Positions 49,904-59,248 of a stretch of DNA of 64,000 bases are shown here, piece by piece. The translations under genes and the position numbers were made by a program. A model generated the notes under the pieces. It was not told the DNA's origin and made no database searches. It saw only the letters and a program-made list of their open reading frames with translations. Source of the stretch: GCA-2731375 sp002731375 (GTDB lineage: Bacteria > Pseudomonadota > Alphaproteobacteria > GCA-2731375); assembly GCA_030752605.1 (NCBI GenBank), contig JASMDX010000078.1, positions 1 through 64,000 of the forward strand, read 5' to 3'. Position 1 is the first letter of the stretch. Every line of letters starts with the position of its first letter.

Positions 49904-49921
49904 TGTCACCAAACCGTCACT
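49904..49921 (+). promoter_or_regulatory. 11-bp-spaced direct repeat upstream of the peroxidase
   Basis: TGTCACC (49904-49910) and CGTCACT (49915-49921) are heptamers separated by four bases, an 11-bp period. SARP-family regulators are known to bind heptameric direct repeats with 4-bp spacers. A SARP gene lies 240 bp upstream on the same strand and the peroxidase starts 130 bp downstream. Binding is inferred. Confidence 0.4.
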
Positions 49922-50049
49922 GCGCCATCCTAAGATTTGCGGGCATTGATTTGGCGGTGCTGTGAGCAATGCGAGATGACCAGGTATCGAGAGAGTGCGA
50001 TGCCGCTGCGGACCATCGCCCAGAGAGTTGATAGGCTAGGAGGAAATTT

Positions 50050-51102
50050 ATGAGGTATTCATCGATCACTGCATTCATAATGGTTTTGGCGCTCGCGCAA
50101 GGTGTGGAGGCCGCCGCCGATACTGAATTCAGAAAGCCAACTGCAGCGGAGGAGAAACTCCTCAACCTGCCGCTTGGTTTAAACGCTAACTTCGCTGCCA
50201 TACCAAGCGATAACCCAATCACGAAGGAAAAAATCGAACTGGGTCGACTCCTCTATTTCGATACCCGGCTTTCCAGAAACGATACCATCGCCTGCGCTAC
50301 CTGCCACAATCCGAAGCTGGGTTTTACCGACGGCCAACCTGTGTCGCTCGGCATCGGCACCCTCAAGGGCGGTCGAAGCGCGCCGACGGTGATCAACCGG
50401 CTGTTCAGCAAGGCACAATTCTGGGACGGTCGTGCTCCCTCGCTCGAGGAGCAAGCGAAGGGACCGATTACCAACTTGATAGAAATGGGCATGCCATCCC
50501 ACGATGTTGTCATAAACAAACTCAATGACATCAGGGGATATAGGGATAGGTTCAATAAGGTTTTTGGAACAGTGGTCACTCTTGACGGCGTCGCCAAGGC
50601 AATTGCCACCTTCGAACGAACGGTGGTGTCGGGCAATTCTGCTTTCGATCGTTATCAGGATGCCATTGAGGGGGCCATTACGGAGGCGCAAATTCGCGGG
50701 TTGAAAATCTTCAAGGAGAAAGCCCGCTGCACCCAGTGCCATGCCGGCTTCAATCTTACGGACGAGAAATTCCACAACATCGGCGTTGGTTGGGGCGGAC
50801 ACCGTCCGGATCTCGGTTTGTTTGATGAAACCAAGAAGCTGGTGGACATGGGCAAGTTCAAGACCCCTACCCTTCGCGACATTGCCGATACTGGTCCCTA
50901 CATGCATGACGGGCGGTTTGCGACCCTGCGTCAGGTCATCGATTTCTATGACAGGGGCGGTGATCCGAACCCATTCCTCGACAAGGAGATCGTGAAGCTC
51001 AATTTGACCGAGCAAGAGAAGAGGGATCTCGAGGTATTCCTACATGCCTTGAGTGGCGAAGGATGGCAGACCAAGGTGGCGCCCAAGGGGTTTCCGCAAT
51101 AA
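50050..51102 (+). CDS. di-haem cytochrome c peroxidase / MauG family
   Basis: 350 aa, ATG 50050 behind AGGAGGAAA. A signal peptide (SSITAFIMVLALAQGVEA-A) sends it to the periplasm. Two c-type haem sites: ACATCHNPKLGFTDG near residue 80 and ARCTQCHAGFNLTDEKFHN near residue 225. The segment between, with GRSAPTVINRLFSKAQFWDG and FERTVVSGNSAFDRY, and the closing KFKTPTLRDIADTGPYMHDG are standard for bacterial di-haem peroxidases. It reduces hydrogen peroxide with electrons from small cytochromes c, or modifies a protein if MauG-like. Confidence 0.93.
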   Translation: MRYSSITAFIMVLALAQGVEAAADTEFRKPTAAEEKLLNLPLGLNANFAAIPSDNPITKEKIELGRLLYFDTRLSRNDTIACATCHNPKLGFTDGQPVSLGIGTLKGGRSAPTVINRLFSKAQFWDGRAPSLEEQAKGPITNLIEMGMPSHDVVINKLNDIRGYRDRFNKVFGTVVTLDGVAKAIATFERTVVSGNSAFDRYQDAIEGAITEAQIRGLKIFKEKARCTQCHAGFNLTDEKFHNIGVGWGGHRPDLGLFDETKKLVDMGKFKTPTLRDIADTGPYMHDGRFATLRQVIDFYDRGGDPNPFLDKEIVKLNLTEQEKRDLEVFLHALSGEGWQTKVAPKGFPQ

Positions 51103-51117
51103 CTCGGCGTATTTCTT

Positions 51118-51149
51118 GGTTCCCGGGGGATAATCTTCCCCTGGGAGCC
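51118..51149 (+). terminator. stem-loop after the peroxidase gene
   Basis: GGTTCCCGGGGGA (51118-51130) and TTCCCCTGGGAGCC (51136-51149) pair across a short TAATC loop with two weak positions, beginning 15 bp after the stop. There is no clear U tract, so it may act as an RNA 3' end or as an imperfect intrinsic terminator. Confidence 0.55.
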
Positions 51150-51737
51150 TGTTGCGGACGTATCCTGCGGTTTCGATGTGGGCTTGCCTCCGAGACCTGA
51201 CCCCAAGAGATGTACCAACGTGACCTCCAGTGCGTTGATCGATATCACTGGTCGCCATTGGGCACGGAACAACGTTGTCACAGCCAACTTGATTTGCCGG
51301 GTAGAGGACGCCTGAAACAAGGTTGCCTCCGAACCCACGGTACTGGCCGCCGCCGAGGCGTAGCGGCCAAGCAGCCTTATTCGCCGCCCAGAGGGGCTCT
51401 GAGGCGGTCGATCAGGACAAAGGCGGAGCGGTGGGGTAATCATGGGGTCCAAAGACCCGGCTACGCGCGCCAGGAGGGGAATTGGCCCGAATTGATACAA
51501 CAATGGCAACCCTACGGCTGGAGGCTCAGCACGTGGGCCGAAAAAGCAGTTCGTGGTTTCCGGGCAGGTCCCGTTCGGCTACTATTGGCATAGAGTTTCG
51601 AAATAATCAGGGGAGTATCGGTCCATATGTGGAAACGGACCGGTAGATTTAATCCCATGACATGGGAACGCAAAGCGCTTCGGATCTCGCCATCTGATGA
51701 ATTCGACCAAACATCCCAGTCTGGTGGGATACAGGTC
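51150..51737. other. gene-poor spacer
   Basis: About 590 bases between the peroxidase and the M23 peptidase. Open frames here are short and do not look protein-like on either strand. One plus-strand stretch (GTG at 51219, ALIDITGRHWARNNVVTANL) is suggestive but stops after about 30 codons. I see no RNA gene or mobile element. Confidence 0.4.
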
Positions 51738-52829
51738 ATGGGTCGGATGCGATCGGTTTTGTTGATTCTGACGGTAGCCATGATGGTGGTCATGTTCCCT
51801 GATCTCGGCCAGGCGCGGGATCGGAGTTCGGCTCCAAAGAGAGACCGCGTCGCCCGTGACTTCAGGCACGCCGATGTCGATGGCGATCGCAAACTCAGCG
51901 CCGTCGAGTGGCACCGCCGCGGCAATTTCCAACGACTGGATAGGAACGCCGATGGCTACCTGAGCCTCGAGGAAGTCCGCGCACTCTACAGGGGCCATGA
52001 CGACAGGTCATACGTGTGGCCTCCCAAAGGCATGCCGCTGCCCACAGTCGAAATCGACCCCGCCGTCGAAGCCGACCGCGTGGGGCGCCAGGCGCTGGAC
52101 AAGGAGACGCTGTGCGGCATTGGCCGGTCCCGGAAATGCGACGTCGTTCATCAGCGGAGGCGCGGCCTGATGGAGACGGGAACTGGTCCCCGTTTTCCAA
52201 AGAACGCTATTTGCGCTGGCGCCGACGACTATTGGGCCATGGATTACACGTACAAGCGCAACCGCCAGAGTTATCACGGAGGAATCGACCTGCCGGCGCC
52301 TTGGGGCACGCCGATGCGTGCCGTCGCGGCGGGATCGGTCGTTGCCAAATACCAGGCCCATCAATCCAAGCGCGGGACCGAAGTGGTCCTGCGCCATACC
52401 CCAGAGCAAACCGATCTGCCCGTGTGGACCTACAGCGCCTACGGCCACCTCGATGCCATGCCGGACCTAGTGATCGGCCAGCGCGTAGCAATGGGACAGA
52501 TCATCGGCCCCACTGGCAACTCCGGCATCAGTGGCAGAAGCCGCAGAGGATCGGGCCAATCGAACAGGCGGCGCCCGGCCATTCATCTGGCGATGTTTTA
52601 CAGCGACAGTGCGGCCTACGGCGAAGCCAACGATACTATTATACCGGTCAATGGCTATTGGCTCGATCCTATGGCCTTTTACCGCCAAAAAGGACTGATC
52701 GATTCCCCCTCGATGAAAGCCCTTTCCGAGGCTGAAAAGGACGTGCCGATCCCGGTGTTGTTCGTGGACGGCACGACATATCCGGCTAACACCAAGCTGG
52801 TCTGGCCCTATGCCTGCCGGCGCGATTGA
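51738..52829 (+). CDS. secreted EF-hand / M23 peptidase
   Basis: 363 aa from the ATG at 51738; the frame is open to 51627 but the later ATG gives a clean signal peptide (MGRMRSVLLILTVAMMVVMF, then LGQAR). Two EF-hand loops follow: DVDGDRKLSAVEW and DRNADGYLSLEEV, each with the D-x-D/N-x-D/G...E pattern. The C-terminal half is a LytM-type zinc endopeptidase. Ligands are in SYHGGIDLPAPWGTPM (H-x3-D), and IHLAMFYSD supplies the last His, with AYGHLDAMPD between. It would cut peptidoglycan cross-bridges or peptide stems, possibly under calcium control. The EF-hand/M23 order is uncommon. Confidence 0.88.
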   Translation: MGRMRSVLLILTVAMMVVMFPDLGQARDRSSAPKRDRVARDFRHADVDGDRKLSAVEWHRRGNFQRLDRNADGYLSLEEVRALYRGHDDRSYVWPPKGMPLPTVEIDPAVEADRVGRQALDKETLCGIGRSRKCDVVHQRRRGLMETGTGPRFPKNAICAGADDYWAMDYTYKRNRQSYHGGIDLPAPWGTPMRAVAAGSVVAKYQAHQSKRGTEVVLRHTPEQTDLPVWTYSAYGHLDAMPDLVIGQRVAMGQIIGPTGNSGISGRSRRGSGQSNRRRPAIHLAMFYSDSAAYGEANDTIIPVNGYWLDPMAFYRQKGLIDSPSMKALSEAEKDVPIPVLFVDGTTYPANTKLVWPYACRRD

Positions 52830-53019
52830 TCACTCGAACCGCGTCGAGGACGATGATCCGGAGATCGACACGCTCAGCTGTTTGAGCCCCTGATGTTCGG
52901 CCGATGATGTCGAGAGCCGGGAAGATTTTGAGGATGCATTATCGATCACAAACGCCAGAAAAAAACCTGTGGGTGCGGTCGTTCTGGGCATGGACTTGAG
53001 TAGCTGGCATGCCGGATGT

Positions 53020-53817
53020 CTAAGCGGAGGTTGTCGGTAGAATCATATAGACGGCCACCGCCAGCATTGCGACGCCGCCGAATTTGCCAAATAGATCCCC
53101 ATGCGGCAGAACCTTTTCCCCCAGGACTAAAATGGCGATCAACGCGACCCATAACAGGTTCATAACACCGCCCACAAACAGCAGACCCATTAACAGCCAA
53201 CAACAGCCCAGACAATAGGCGCCATGAGATAGCCCCATCTTCAAGGCACCGAGATCACCCGGCAGCCAACCGGTCATAAGGAAGCCCAAGGGAGAGCGGC
53301 ATTTGCCCAGGCAGGCCTGTTTCAATGGAGTCAGTTGATAGATACCGCAGGCCCCTAATAAAACAATGGTTAGCCACTTCGAGGTGCCTATCATCATGGG
53401 AGACACCAGGGCCGCCTCGGTCAGCGCCCATTGGGCTAATGTGGCGGCAATGCTGAACAACGCCCAGACGAATAGATAGGCGCCGGCGAAGATAGCGATG
53501 CGCAGGCTGGGGTTTTTATCCTGTGCCTGTTTGCGGGTGACGGTGGCGAACAGCAGTATCATGGGGGCTGCGGAGGGCACCATCATACCCACCATCATGA
53601 CGAACCACATTACCGCCATCAGGGCAAAGGTGGTTGTGGTCCATGCGCCCATCGTCGCTTGCATGGACCCTGTTGCCATCACAGCCATGCCCATTAGGCT
53701 CATGTCGCCTTGGGACATGTTTTTGGCCAAGACAGCCAAATAGATCCACGACAGGATGCTTAAGCCAGCCAGGGCGATGAAGACCAGGGCCCGGTCCCGT
53801 ATCAATATGCGTTCCAT
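53020..53817 (-). CDS. DUF2182 membrane protein
   Basis: 265 aa from the ATG at 53817. Six to seven membrane segments. The family signature is clear: VMWFVMMVGMMVPSAAPMIL, LTPLKQACLGKCRSPLGFLM and GLSHGAYCLGCCWLLMGLLF, with conserved Met, Cys and His. The CLGKCR and CLGCCW clusters suggest binding of a soft metal such as copper, but that is inference. It follows the DUF1326 gene with about 70 bp between them; these two families are often neighbours. Confidence 0.9.
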   Translation of the reverse strand: MERILIRDRALVFIALAGLSILSWIYLAVLAKNMSQGDMSLMGMAVMATGSMQATMGAWTTTTFALMAVMWFVMMVGMMVPSAAPMILLFATVTRKQAQDKNPSLRIAIFAGAYLFVWALFSIAATLAQWALTEAALVSPMMIGTSKWLTIVLLGACGIYQLTPLKQACLGKCRSPLGFLMTGWLPGDLGALKMGLSHGAYCLGCCWLLMGLLFVGGVMNLLWVALIAILVLGEKVLPHGDLFGKFGGVAMLAVAVYMILPTTSA

Positions 53818-53886
53818 GATGGCTATCTTTTGTTTGCAAAGCCGGTAACGCCCCAATTATGAGAGCGCTGCCATATTCTTTGCGAT

Positions 53887-54564
53887 TTAGCGCATGGCGT
53901 CCAAACCGTACAATTCCTTGGCCTCTTCGTAGGAATGGGCCATGCCATTATTGTTGAAGGCAAAGGTCGCGAGCGAGCTATGTCGCTGGCTATAGTCGAA
54001 CTTGATATCGCCCGTGCCTTTGGCTGTACCCGAGGCGACCTGTGCCTCGTAAAAGACCCAGCCATTGGGCAGAACCGTGCGTACTTCCACCTCTTCATCC
54101 GTCACCGGATTGCGGATGGGTGCCGTGGTTGCCGTAACAATATCGGGAACATGGATCCGGCCCAGTCGCTTGTTGATGTTCCACTCAAACTCAATGGGTG
54201 CGAATTGTGGCTCATGGATGGTTTCGACTATAACTGAAAAGATCTGAAACATGGAACCCACGGGCTGTCCTTCACCGCCCATGATGGCGAATACCGCAGC
54301 TATCTGTTCTTCAGTCGTTTCCGGTCGAAGAATGGGCTGCATGTGGCCGCCACCGTGATGAATAGCGCGTGGAAAGAAGTATGTCGCGGCGACCATGACG
54401 CCATCCATGTTGACATCGCCGTAATGGCCCTCGTCAATTTGAAAGCCGATGACACCATCACAATGCCCTTGTGTCGGGGGGGCCATATTTTCGCAGGGGC
54501 AGCCCACATCGCAGCTGCAATATTCGAGATAACGTCCCTTCCAGTACCATTCCGTATCGGCCAT
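53887..54564 (-). CDS. DUF1326 protein
   Basis: 225 aa from the ATG at 54564 (MADTEWYWKGRYLEYCSCDV). The N-terminal CSCDVGCPCENMAPP is the Cys-rich hallmark of DUF1326, with a His-rich stretch later (RAIHHGGGHMQPIL). Cytosolic, no signal. Paired with DUF2182. The Cys/His content suggests metal handling or delivery to the membrane partner. The biochemical role of the pair is not established. Confidence 0.9.
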   Translation of the reverse strand: MADTEWYWKGRYLEYCSCDVGCPCENMAPPTQGHCDGVIGFQIDEGHYGDVNMDGVMVAATYFFPRAIHHGGGHMQPILRPETTEEQIAAVFAIMGGEGQPVGSMFQIFSVIVETIHEPQFAPIEFEWNINKRLGRIHVPDIVTATTAPIRNPVTDEEVEVRTVLPNGWVFYEAQVASGTAKGTGDIKFDYSQRHSSLATFAFNNNGMAHSYEEAKELYGLDAMR

Positions 54565-55740
54565 TTTTCTTGATCCCCTGTTTCTATGTTCATTTGTTTG
54601 TTTTGGGCATAACACAGGATATTTTAGGGCGAATCGGCAAGCGCGCAATCTATTTTAGAACAAGGCATGCTCAATGTTCTCCAATTAGAGTGATAATAAT
54701 TAGTTACTACAAGTCAGCCCTGGTGGCGTTCGGTCATCAGGTTGGTGTAGTTGCCCAGGAGGAAAAGGACCGCGATAAGGCCAGGAGAGATCGATCATTT
54801 TCTTAGATCGTGTTCGTCTGTGATACTCGCGATAGGTCAAAATCCGACTCTTAGCATTGCCTAATATAGCGCCCGCTACTGGGGCATAAGCGGACATGGC
54901 GTAATTGCGGTAGCCGTTCCCCAAGGGCTGATCGCAGAAAGAGGTTTCGAGGACACCTATCGCCGTTTTTTGGCTAAAAACACGGTCTTCATACTTGGCC
55001 CTAATATTGTGTTTCCAGCGATCCAGAACCTTGAAAGACCTTTCCGGCCTCGAATAATTGGACCTATCACTAACCGGATTCCAAAAAAACCTTGAAATCG
55101 ATGCTGTCGAGACTGCGTGGGTCGGCATAGACAGTCCGGTCATCGAACTCATGGATATAGGATCTGATGTTCCCGTCTAATGCTATGACGAACCCCAAGC
55201 CGGACAGACGATCCTCCGCCCAGTACAGTTGATTGGGGTTTCGGGATCGCGCAAACCCACGAGGCCAATCAAATAGTACCGGTAGGCCCTTCGGCGTTAA
55301 TCGATAATGGATTTCGTTCTTTTCATGGATCAGCAACCCGGTCTGTGCCGAAGCTTTCTCACTTGTCTAATGCCTCTTTCCAGCACATTCTGGCTCTCGC
55401 GAAAAGGATTTTGATAACCGGACAAGCATCGCCACCGCTAAGCCCCGAGAGGTGCCGGCGAAGACCTTTCGGATGTTTGTAGCCGGCTCCCACCCGCCGG
55501 CGTCCAGGTGCCATGCATTAGGAAAATCTAACAGTCGGATTATGGCACTCTTCGAGGGTTACGGCCCAAAACCGCGACTTCTGCTGTTCACCCAGCCTCG
55601 AGCATTGCCCGAAAATTTTACGACGGTCGAAAATGACCCAGAGCCGACCCGAGAGGTCATTGGATAACCAGAACTGCAAAGTGGTTTCAGCATGCGTCAG
55701 AGTCTTGGAGCACTAGAAATCTTCGCAGAAAAACAAGAAC
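54565..55740. other. poorly coding region with two weak ORFs
   Basis: About 1.2 kb with no recognised gene. On the minus strand a frame at 55336-55070 reads LTPKGLPVLFDWPRGFARSR and GLGFVIALDGNIRSYIHEFD, which is protein-like but short (88 aa). Another at 55152-54700 contains DRWKHNIRAKYEDRVFSQKT and NYAMSAYAPVAGAILGNAKS (150 aa). They overlap in different frames and may be pieces of one decayed gene. I recognise neither. Base composition is lower in GC than the flanking operons. Confidence 0.4.
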
Positions 55741-57216
55741 TCATGCATTTCGAGATGTATCTATATCCAAGGGATATATTGGCCGGCGCAGATTCTTGAA
55801 GCCGAACGCCTCATAGTTGGAACTGCAGACACCAGGTCCGGCAACTAAAACCACGTGCTTGGCAATGGGGTCAAAGCCGGCCCGGAAATGCTGCCGCGAT
55901 TTGATCAATACATAGCGTTTGGCTGCTGGATCAATACCGGCATGGGTGAAACAGCCCGTATCGAACGGTTCATGGCGGCGTTCGGAAATCACGATGTCAA
56001 TAGAGCCGACGCGCAGCACGGCCGTTCGGCCCATATTCATGCGGCTGCCCGTAGCCATGGGCCCGGTTACAACAAAGCGGCCATCGGTGATGCAGCGCAC
56101 CGTGCCCGAGACCGAAATGGGCCGTCCGAGCAAATCCATGGCCGGGCTGTCGGTTTTGCCGCCCAATAGCAACGTGACCTGGGCGCCCACGCCGGCGTCG
56201 AGCATTTGGGCCACGCTGCCCGGGTCCCAGATCGGTCCCGCCGCAACATCTTCCAGGCCCAGGTTCAATACCTGTTCAAGAACATTCATGTTGTCCTGCG
56301 GTCCGCCGGCCCCACAATTGTCTCCATGATCGACCAGGATCACCAGTCCATCGTCTAGTTCCCGTGCACGAGCCAGCGAAGTTTCGATAGGTTCAATTTC
56401 AAATACAAAATCCGCACGCCGATCCCATGCTTGTTCCATCAACTCATCCAACAGGCCGCCAGCTTTCGCGGCGTCGCCATCGCCCACGACTACCGCGCTC
56501 AATCCCACATGAGGAATATCCGCCAAGGGGAAGCCGCCAAAGACCGAAGCGTTCAGCACTGCCTCGGCCGCCTCTGCCGCCATGGCCCGATCCATGATGT
56601 CCTTCATAGGCTGGTCATGGGGCGTTTGGCACAACATATGGGTCAGCATGAGCAGGGAATGCCACAACATCATGGGCTGTACCTCGCCCCGCATTGCACC
56701 GATCAATGTTTCGCCGGCGCGCCGGCCCGTCTCTCCCATGTCGATGTGGGGATAGGTGCGATAACCGGTGATAACGGTCGCATTGCCGACCATGCTGGCA
56801 GTTAGGTTGGTGTGGAAATCCAAGGCCACGGCAATTGGCATCTCGTCCGCGATGGCACGGATGCGGCGCAGCAACTCGTCTTCGCCGTCATCAAATTCCT
56901 GCGTCACCATGGCGCCATGCAAATCCAGCATGACGCCGTCACATCCAGCCCGCACGGCATCACAGATGCGGTCCGCCATCTCCTCGAACGCCGCGCTGTC
57001 CACAGCGCCCGATGGATTGGCGTTGGCGATCATGGGAACGGCGTATTCCGCACCTTCCCGTTCGGCAATATCGAGAAATGCCGCAAGGGGATTATTGGTA
57101 CCGCGATAAACCTCAACGGCCGATTGACCGGATTTTGGTCCGAATGAACGCAAGGGTGTCGGCAGCGGTGAAAAAGTATTGGTCTCGTGCCGCATCATGG
57201 CCAGGACAAGTCGCAT
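55741..57216 (-). CDS. M81-family metallopeptidase (MlrC / microcystinase-like)
   Basis: 491-residue zinc peptidase homologue of MlrC, which cleaves small peptides in the microcystin pathway. Start ATG 57216. N-terminal MRLVLAMMRHETNTFSPLPT carries the first metal site. DLHGAMVTQEF, ALDFHTNLTASMV and HIDMGETGRRAG are conserved. The DUF1485/MlrC C-terminal domain ends VVLVAGPGVCSSNYEAFGF. No signal peptide, so it should act in the cytoplasm. It is the last gene of the oligopeptide ABC operon and probably trims imported peptides. Confidence 0.93.
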   Translation of the reverse strand: MRLVLAMMRHETNTFSPLPTPLRSFGPKSGQSAVEVYRGTNNPLAAFLDIAEREGAEYAVPMIANANPSGAVDSAAFEEMADRICDAVRAGCDGVMLDLHGAMVTQEFDDGEDELLRRIRAIADEMPIAVALDFHTNLTASMVGNATVITGYRTYPHIDMGETGRRAGETLIGAMRGEVQPMMLWHSLLMLTHMLCQTPHDQPMKDIMDRAMAAEAAEAVLNASVFGGFPLADIPHVGLSAVVVGDGDAAKAGGLLDELMEQAWDRRADFVFEIEPIETSLARARELDDGLVILVDHGDNCGAGGPQDNMNVLEQVLNLGLEDVAAGPIWDPGSVAQMLDAGVGAQVTLLLGGKTDSPAMDLLGRPISVSGTVRCITDGRFVVTGPMATGSRMNMGRTAVLRVGSIDIVISERRHEPFDTGCFTHAGIDPAAKRYVLIKSRQHFRAGFDPIAKHVVLVAGPGVCSSNYEAFGFKNLRRPIYPLDIDTSRNA

Positions 57217-57243
57217 CGTCTACTCCTTGAGAGCAAGAGTGTT

Positions 57244-58251
57244 CTATATTTGCCGCTGCGGTGGGACTCCGTTATCACTGACCAAATGGCAGGCCACCGA
57301 ATGACTGGTCCTTATGGACCGGAGCGGCGGCGCTTCCTTCGTGCAAAGTGCCTGAGCGAATGGACAACGGGAGGCGAAGCCGCAACCAGGCGGCGGATCG
57401 ATCGGGCTGGGCGGATCACCTTGCAGACGGATTTGATCCGTTCGGTCCCTCAACGCCGGGTCAGCCGAGGGCACCGCCGATAAAAGCGCCCAGGTATAAG
57501 GATGCAAAGGCCCCTTGAACAAAGAGATGCGGTCGCCCATTTCCACGACTTTGCCCAGATACATCACGGCGATATCGTCGCAGATATATTGCACCACCCC
57601 CAAATCATGGGAAATAAAGAGGTAGGTAAGTCCCAATTCAGCCTGAAGTTTGCGCAATAGATTGATGATTTGTGCCTGAATTGCCACATCCAGAGCCGAG
57701 ACTGGTTCGTCGCAAACTACCAGATCCGGTTGTGAGGCCAAGGCCCGTGCCACGCCGATGCGCTGGCGCTGCCCGCCGGAAAATTGGTGAGGAAACAGCC
57801 CCTGTTGTTCGGGATGCAAGCCAACCTGTCGGAACAATTCAGCTACACGGTCTTCACGCTCGGATTTTCTTCCCACATCCATCAAGTCCATGGGCTCGCG
57901 CACGATCGCGCCGGCACGGACACGGGGGTTGAGAGAGGAGTATGGATCTTGGAAGATGATCTGCATATGCCGTCTGGCCCGGCGTAATTCCTCGCCTATC
58001 AACCCATCCAGGCGTTGATCACCTAATGTTATAGCCCCAGAGGTGATGGGCACCAGACGCATGACGGCAAGTGCCGTAGTGGTTTTCCCCGATCCGCTTT
58101 CACCAACAATACCGAACGTCTTGCCTTTGGCTATTTTCAGATCGATACCGTCAACGGCATGAACGAAGGACTTGGGCGCCGAAAAGCTGCGTGTCTTGAT
58201 CGGAAAATGGACTTTCAAGTTCTCAATAGACAGCATTATCTCTTCGGTCAT
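57244..58251 (-). CDS. dppF: peptide ABC transporter ATPase (DppF-like)
   Basis: 335 aa. Walker A GIVGESGSGKTTTALAVMRL, ABC signature FSGGQRQRIGVARALA, Walker B region DLVVCDEPVSALDVAIQAQI, and a C-terminal oligopeptide-transporter extension with Cys residues (PPPGCGFASRCPFAQALC) for the Fe-S-like cluster typical of this family. It overlaps or abuts the preceding ATPase gene (one base apart). Partner of the DppD-like subunit in a heterodimeric motor. Confidence 0.93.
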   Translation of the reverse strand: MTEEIMLSIENLKVHFPIKTRSFSAPKSFVHAVDGIDLKIAKGKTFGIVGESGSGKTTTALAVMRLVPITSGAITLGDQRLDGLIGEELRRARRHMQIIFQDPYSSLNPRVRAGAIVREPMDLMDVGRKSEREDRVAELFRQVGLHPEQQGLFPHQFSGGQRQRIGVARALASQPDLVVCDEPVSALDVAIQAQIINLLRKLQAELGLTYLFISHDLGVVQYICDDIAVMYLGKVVEMGDRISLFKGPLHPYTWALLSAVPSADPALRDRTDQIRLQGDPPSPIDPPPGCGFASRCPFAQALCTKEAPPLRSIRTSHSVACHLVSDNGVPPQRQI

Positions 58252-58252
58252 G

Positions 58253-59245
58253 TCAGGGTCCGCCGTTTTCGATTAGCCAGCAGGAAACCCTGTGGTTTTC
58301 GCCGACAACGGACTGTGCTGGAATTTCCGATCTGCATTTGTCTAGAGCCTCCGAGCAGCGTGGCGCGAAGGGGCAGCCCTGTCCCAGCCTTGTCATCGGC
58401 GGCACAACGCCAGGAATATCCATAAGCGGCAATCTCTCCTCGCTGGGGTCGGGGCTTAGATGCGGCACGCAGCCGATCAAACCGGAGGTATAGGGGTGCT
58501 TTGGATTGGTAAGAATTTCATCGACCGGGCCGTCTTCCACTTTGCGGCCCGCGTACATCACCACCACCCGATGGGCCATCTCCGCGATGGCGCCCATGTC
58601 ATGGGTGATCAGCACTACCACGGCGCCGGTCTTTTTCTGTAGGTCCTTTAATAGATCAAAGATCTGCGCCTGTACGGTCACGTCCAGAGCGGTGGTCGGC
58701 TCATCCGCGATCAACACTCTGGGCTGGCAGGCCAGGGCCATGGCGATCATTACTCGCTGCCTCATGCCGCCGGACATCTGATGGGGATACTCCCGGGCCC
58801 GGACTTTCGGTGCAGGGATGCCAACTGCGTCAAGCATTTCAACTGCTCTCTGCCAGGCCGCGCGTTTGCTGCCGCCTTCATGCAGCAGAATGGTTTCGGC
58901 AATCTGATCGCCAACCGAAAATACCGGGTTCAGGCTGGTCATCGGCTCCTGGAAAATCATTGAAATTGCATTGCCCCGCACGTTGCGCATGCGCTTCTCG
59001 CTGACCTGCAATAGATCCTCGCCATCTAGCAGGATCGTACCCTTGGCGATCCGTCCAGGCGGCATTGGAACAAGGCGCATAATAGACAAAGCGGTCATGC
59101 TTTTGCCGCAACCGCTTTCACCGACAATGCCTAAAATTTCACCGGGGTAGAGAGAGATGTCGAGGCCGTCGATCACTGTCGCGACACCGTCGCGCGTGTC
59201 GAATTCAACCCGGAGATCTTCGATTCTAAGCAGGGGCTCGGTCAT
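58253..59245 (-). CDS. dppD: peptide ABC transporter ATPase (DppD-like)
   Basis: 330 aa. Walker A GIVGESGCGKSMTALSIMRL, signature MSGGMRQRVMIAMALA, Walker B VLIADEPTTALDVTVQAQIF, and C-terminal Cys-rich extension (LGQGCPFAPRCSEALDKC). Cytoplasmic ATPase on the membrane face. It follows the DppC-like gene by three bases. Confidence 0.93.
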   Translation of the reverse strand: MTEPLLRIEDLRVEFDTRDGVATVIDGLDISLYPGEILGIVGESGCGKSMTALSIMRLVPMPPGRIAKGTILLDGEDLLQVSEKRMRNVRGNAISMIFQEPMTSLNPVFSVGDQIAETILLHEGGSKRAAWQRAVEMLDAVGIPAPKVRAREYPHQMSGGMRQRVMIAMALACQPRVLIADEPTTALDVTVQAQIFDLLKDLQKKTGAVVVLITHDMGAIAEMAHRVVVMYAGRKVEDGPVDEILTNPKHPYTSGLIGCVPHLSPDPSEERLPLMDIPGVVPPMTRLGQGCPFAPRCSEALDKCRSEIPAQSVVGENHRVSCWLIENGGP

Positions 59246-59248
59246 TGA

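Noticed and set aside
55452..55667. 71-residue plus-strand frame
   Set aside because: Composition is unlike neighbouring proteins, there is no ribosome-binding site, and no motif is visible.
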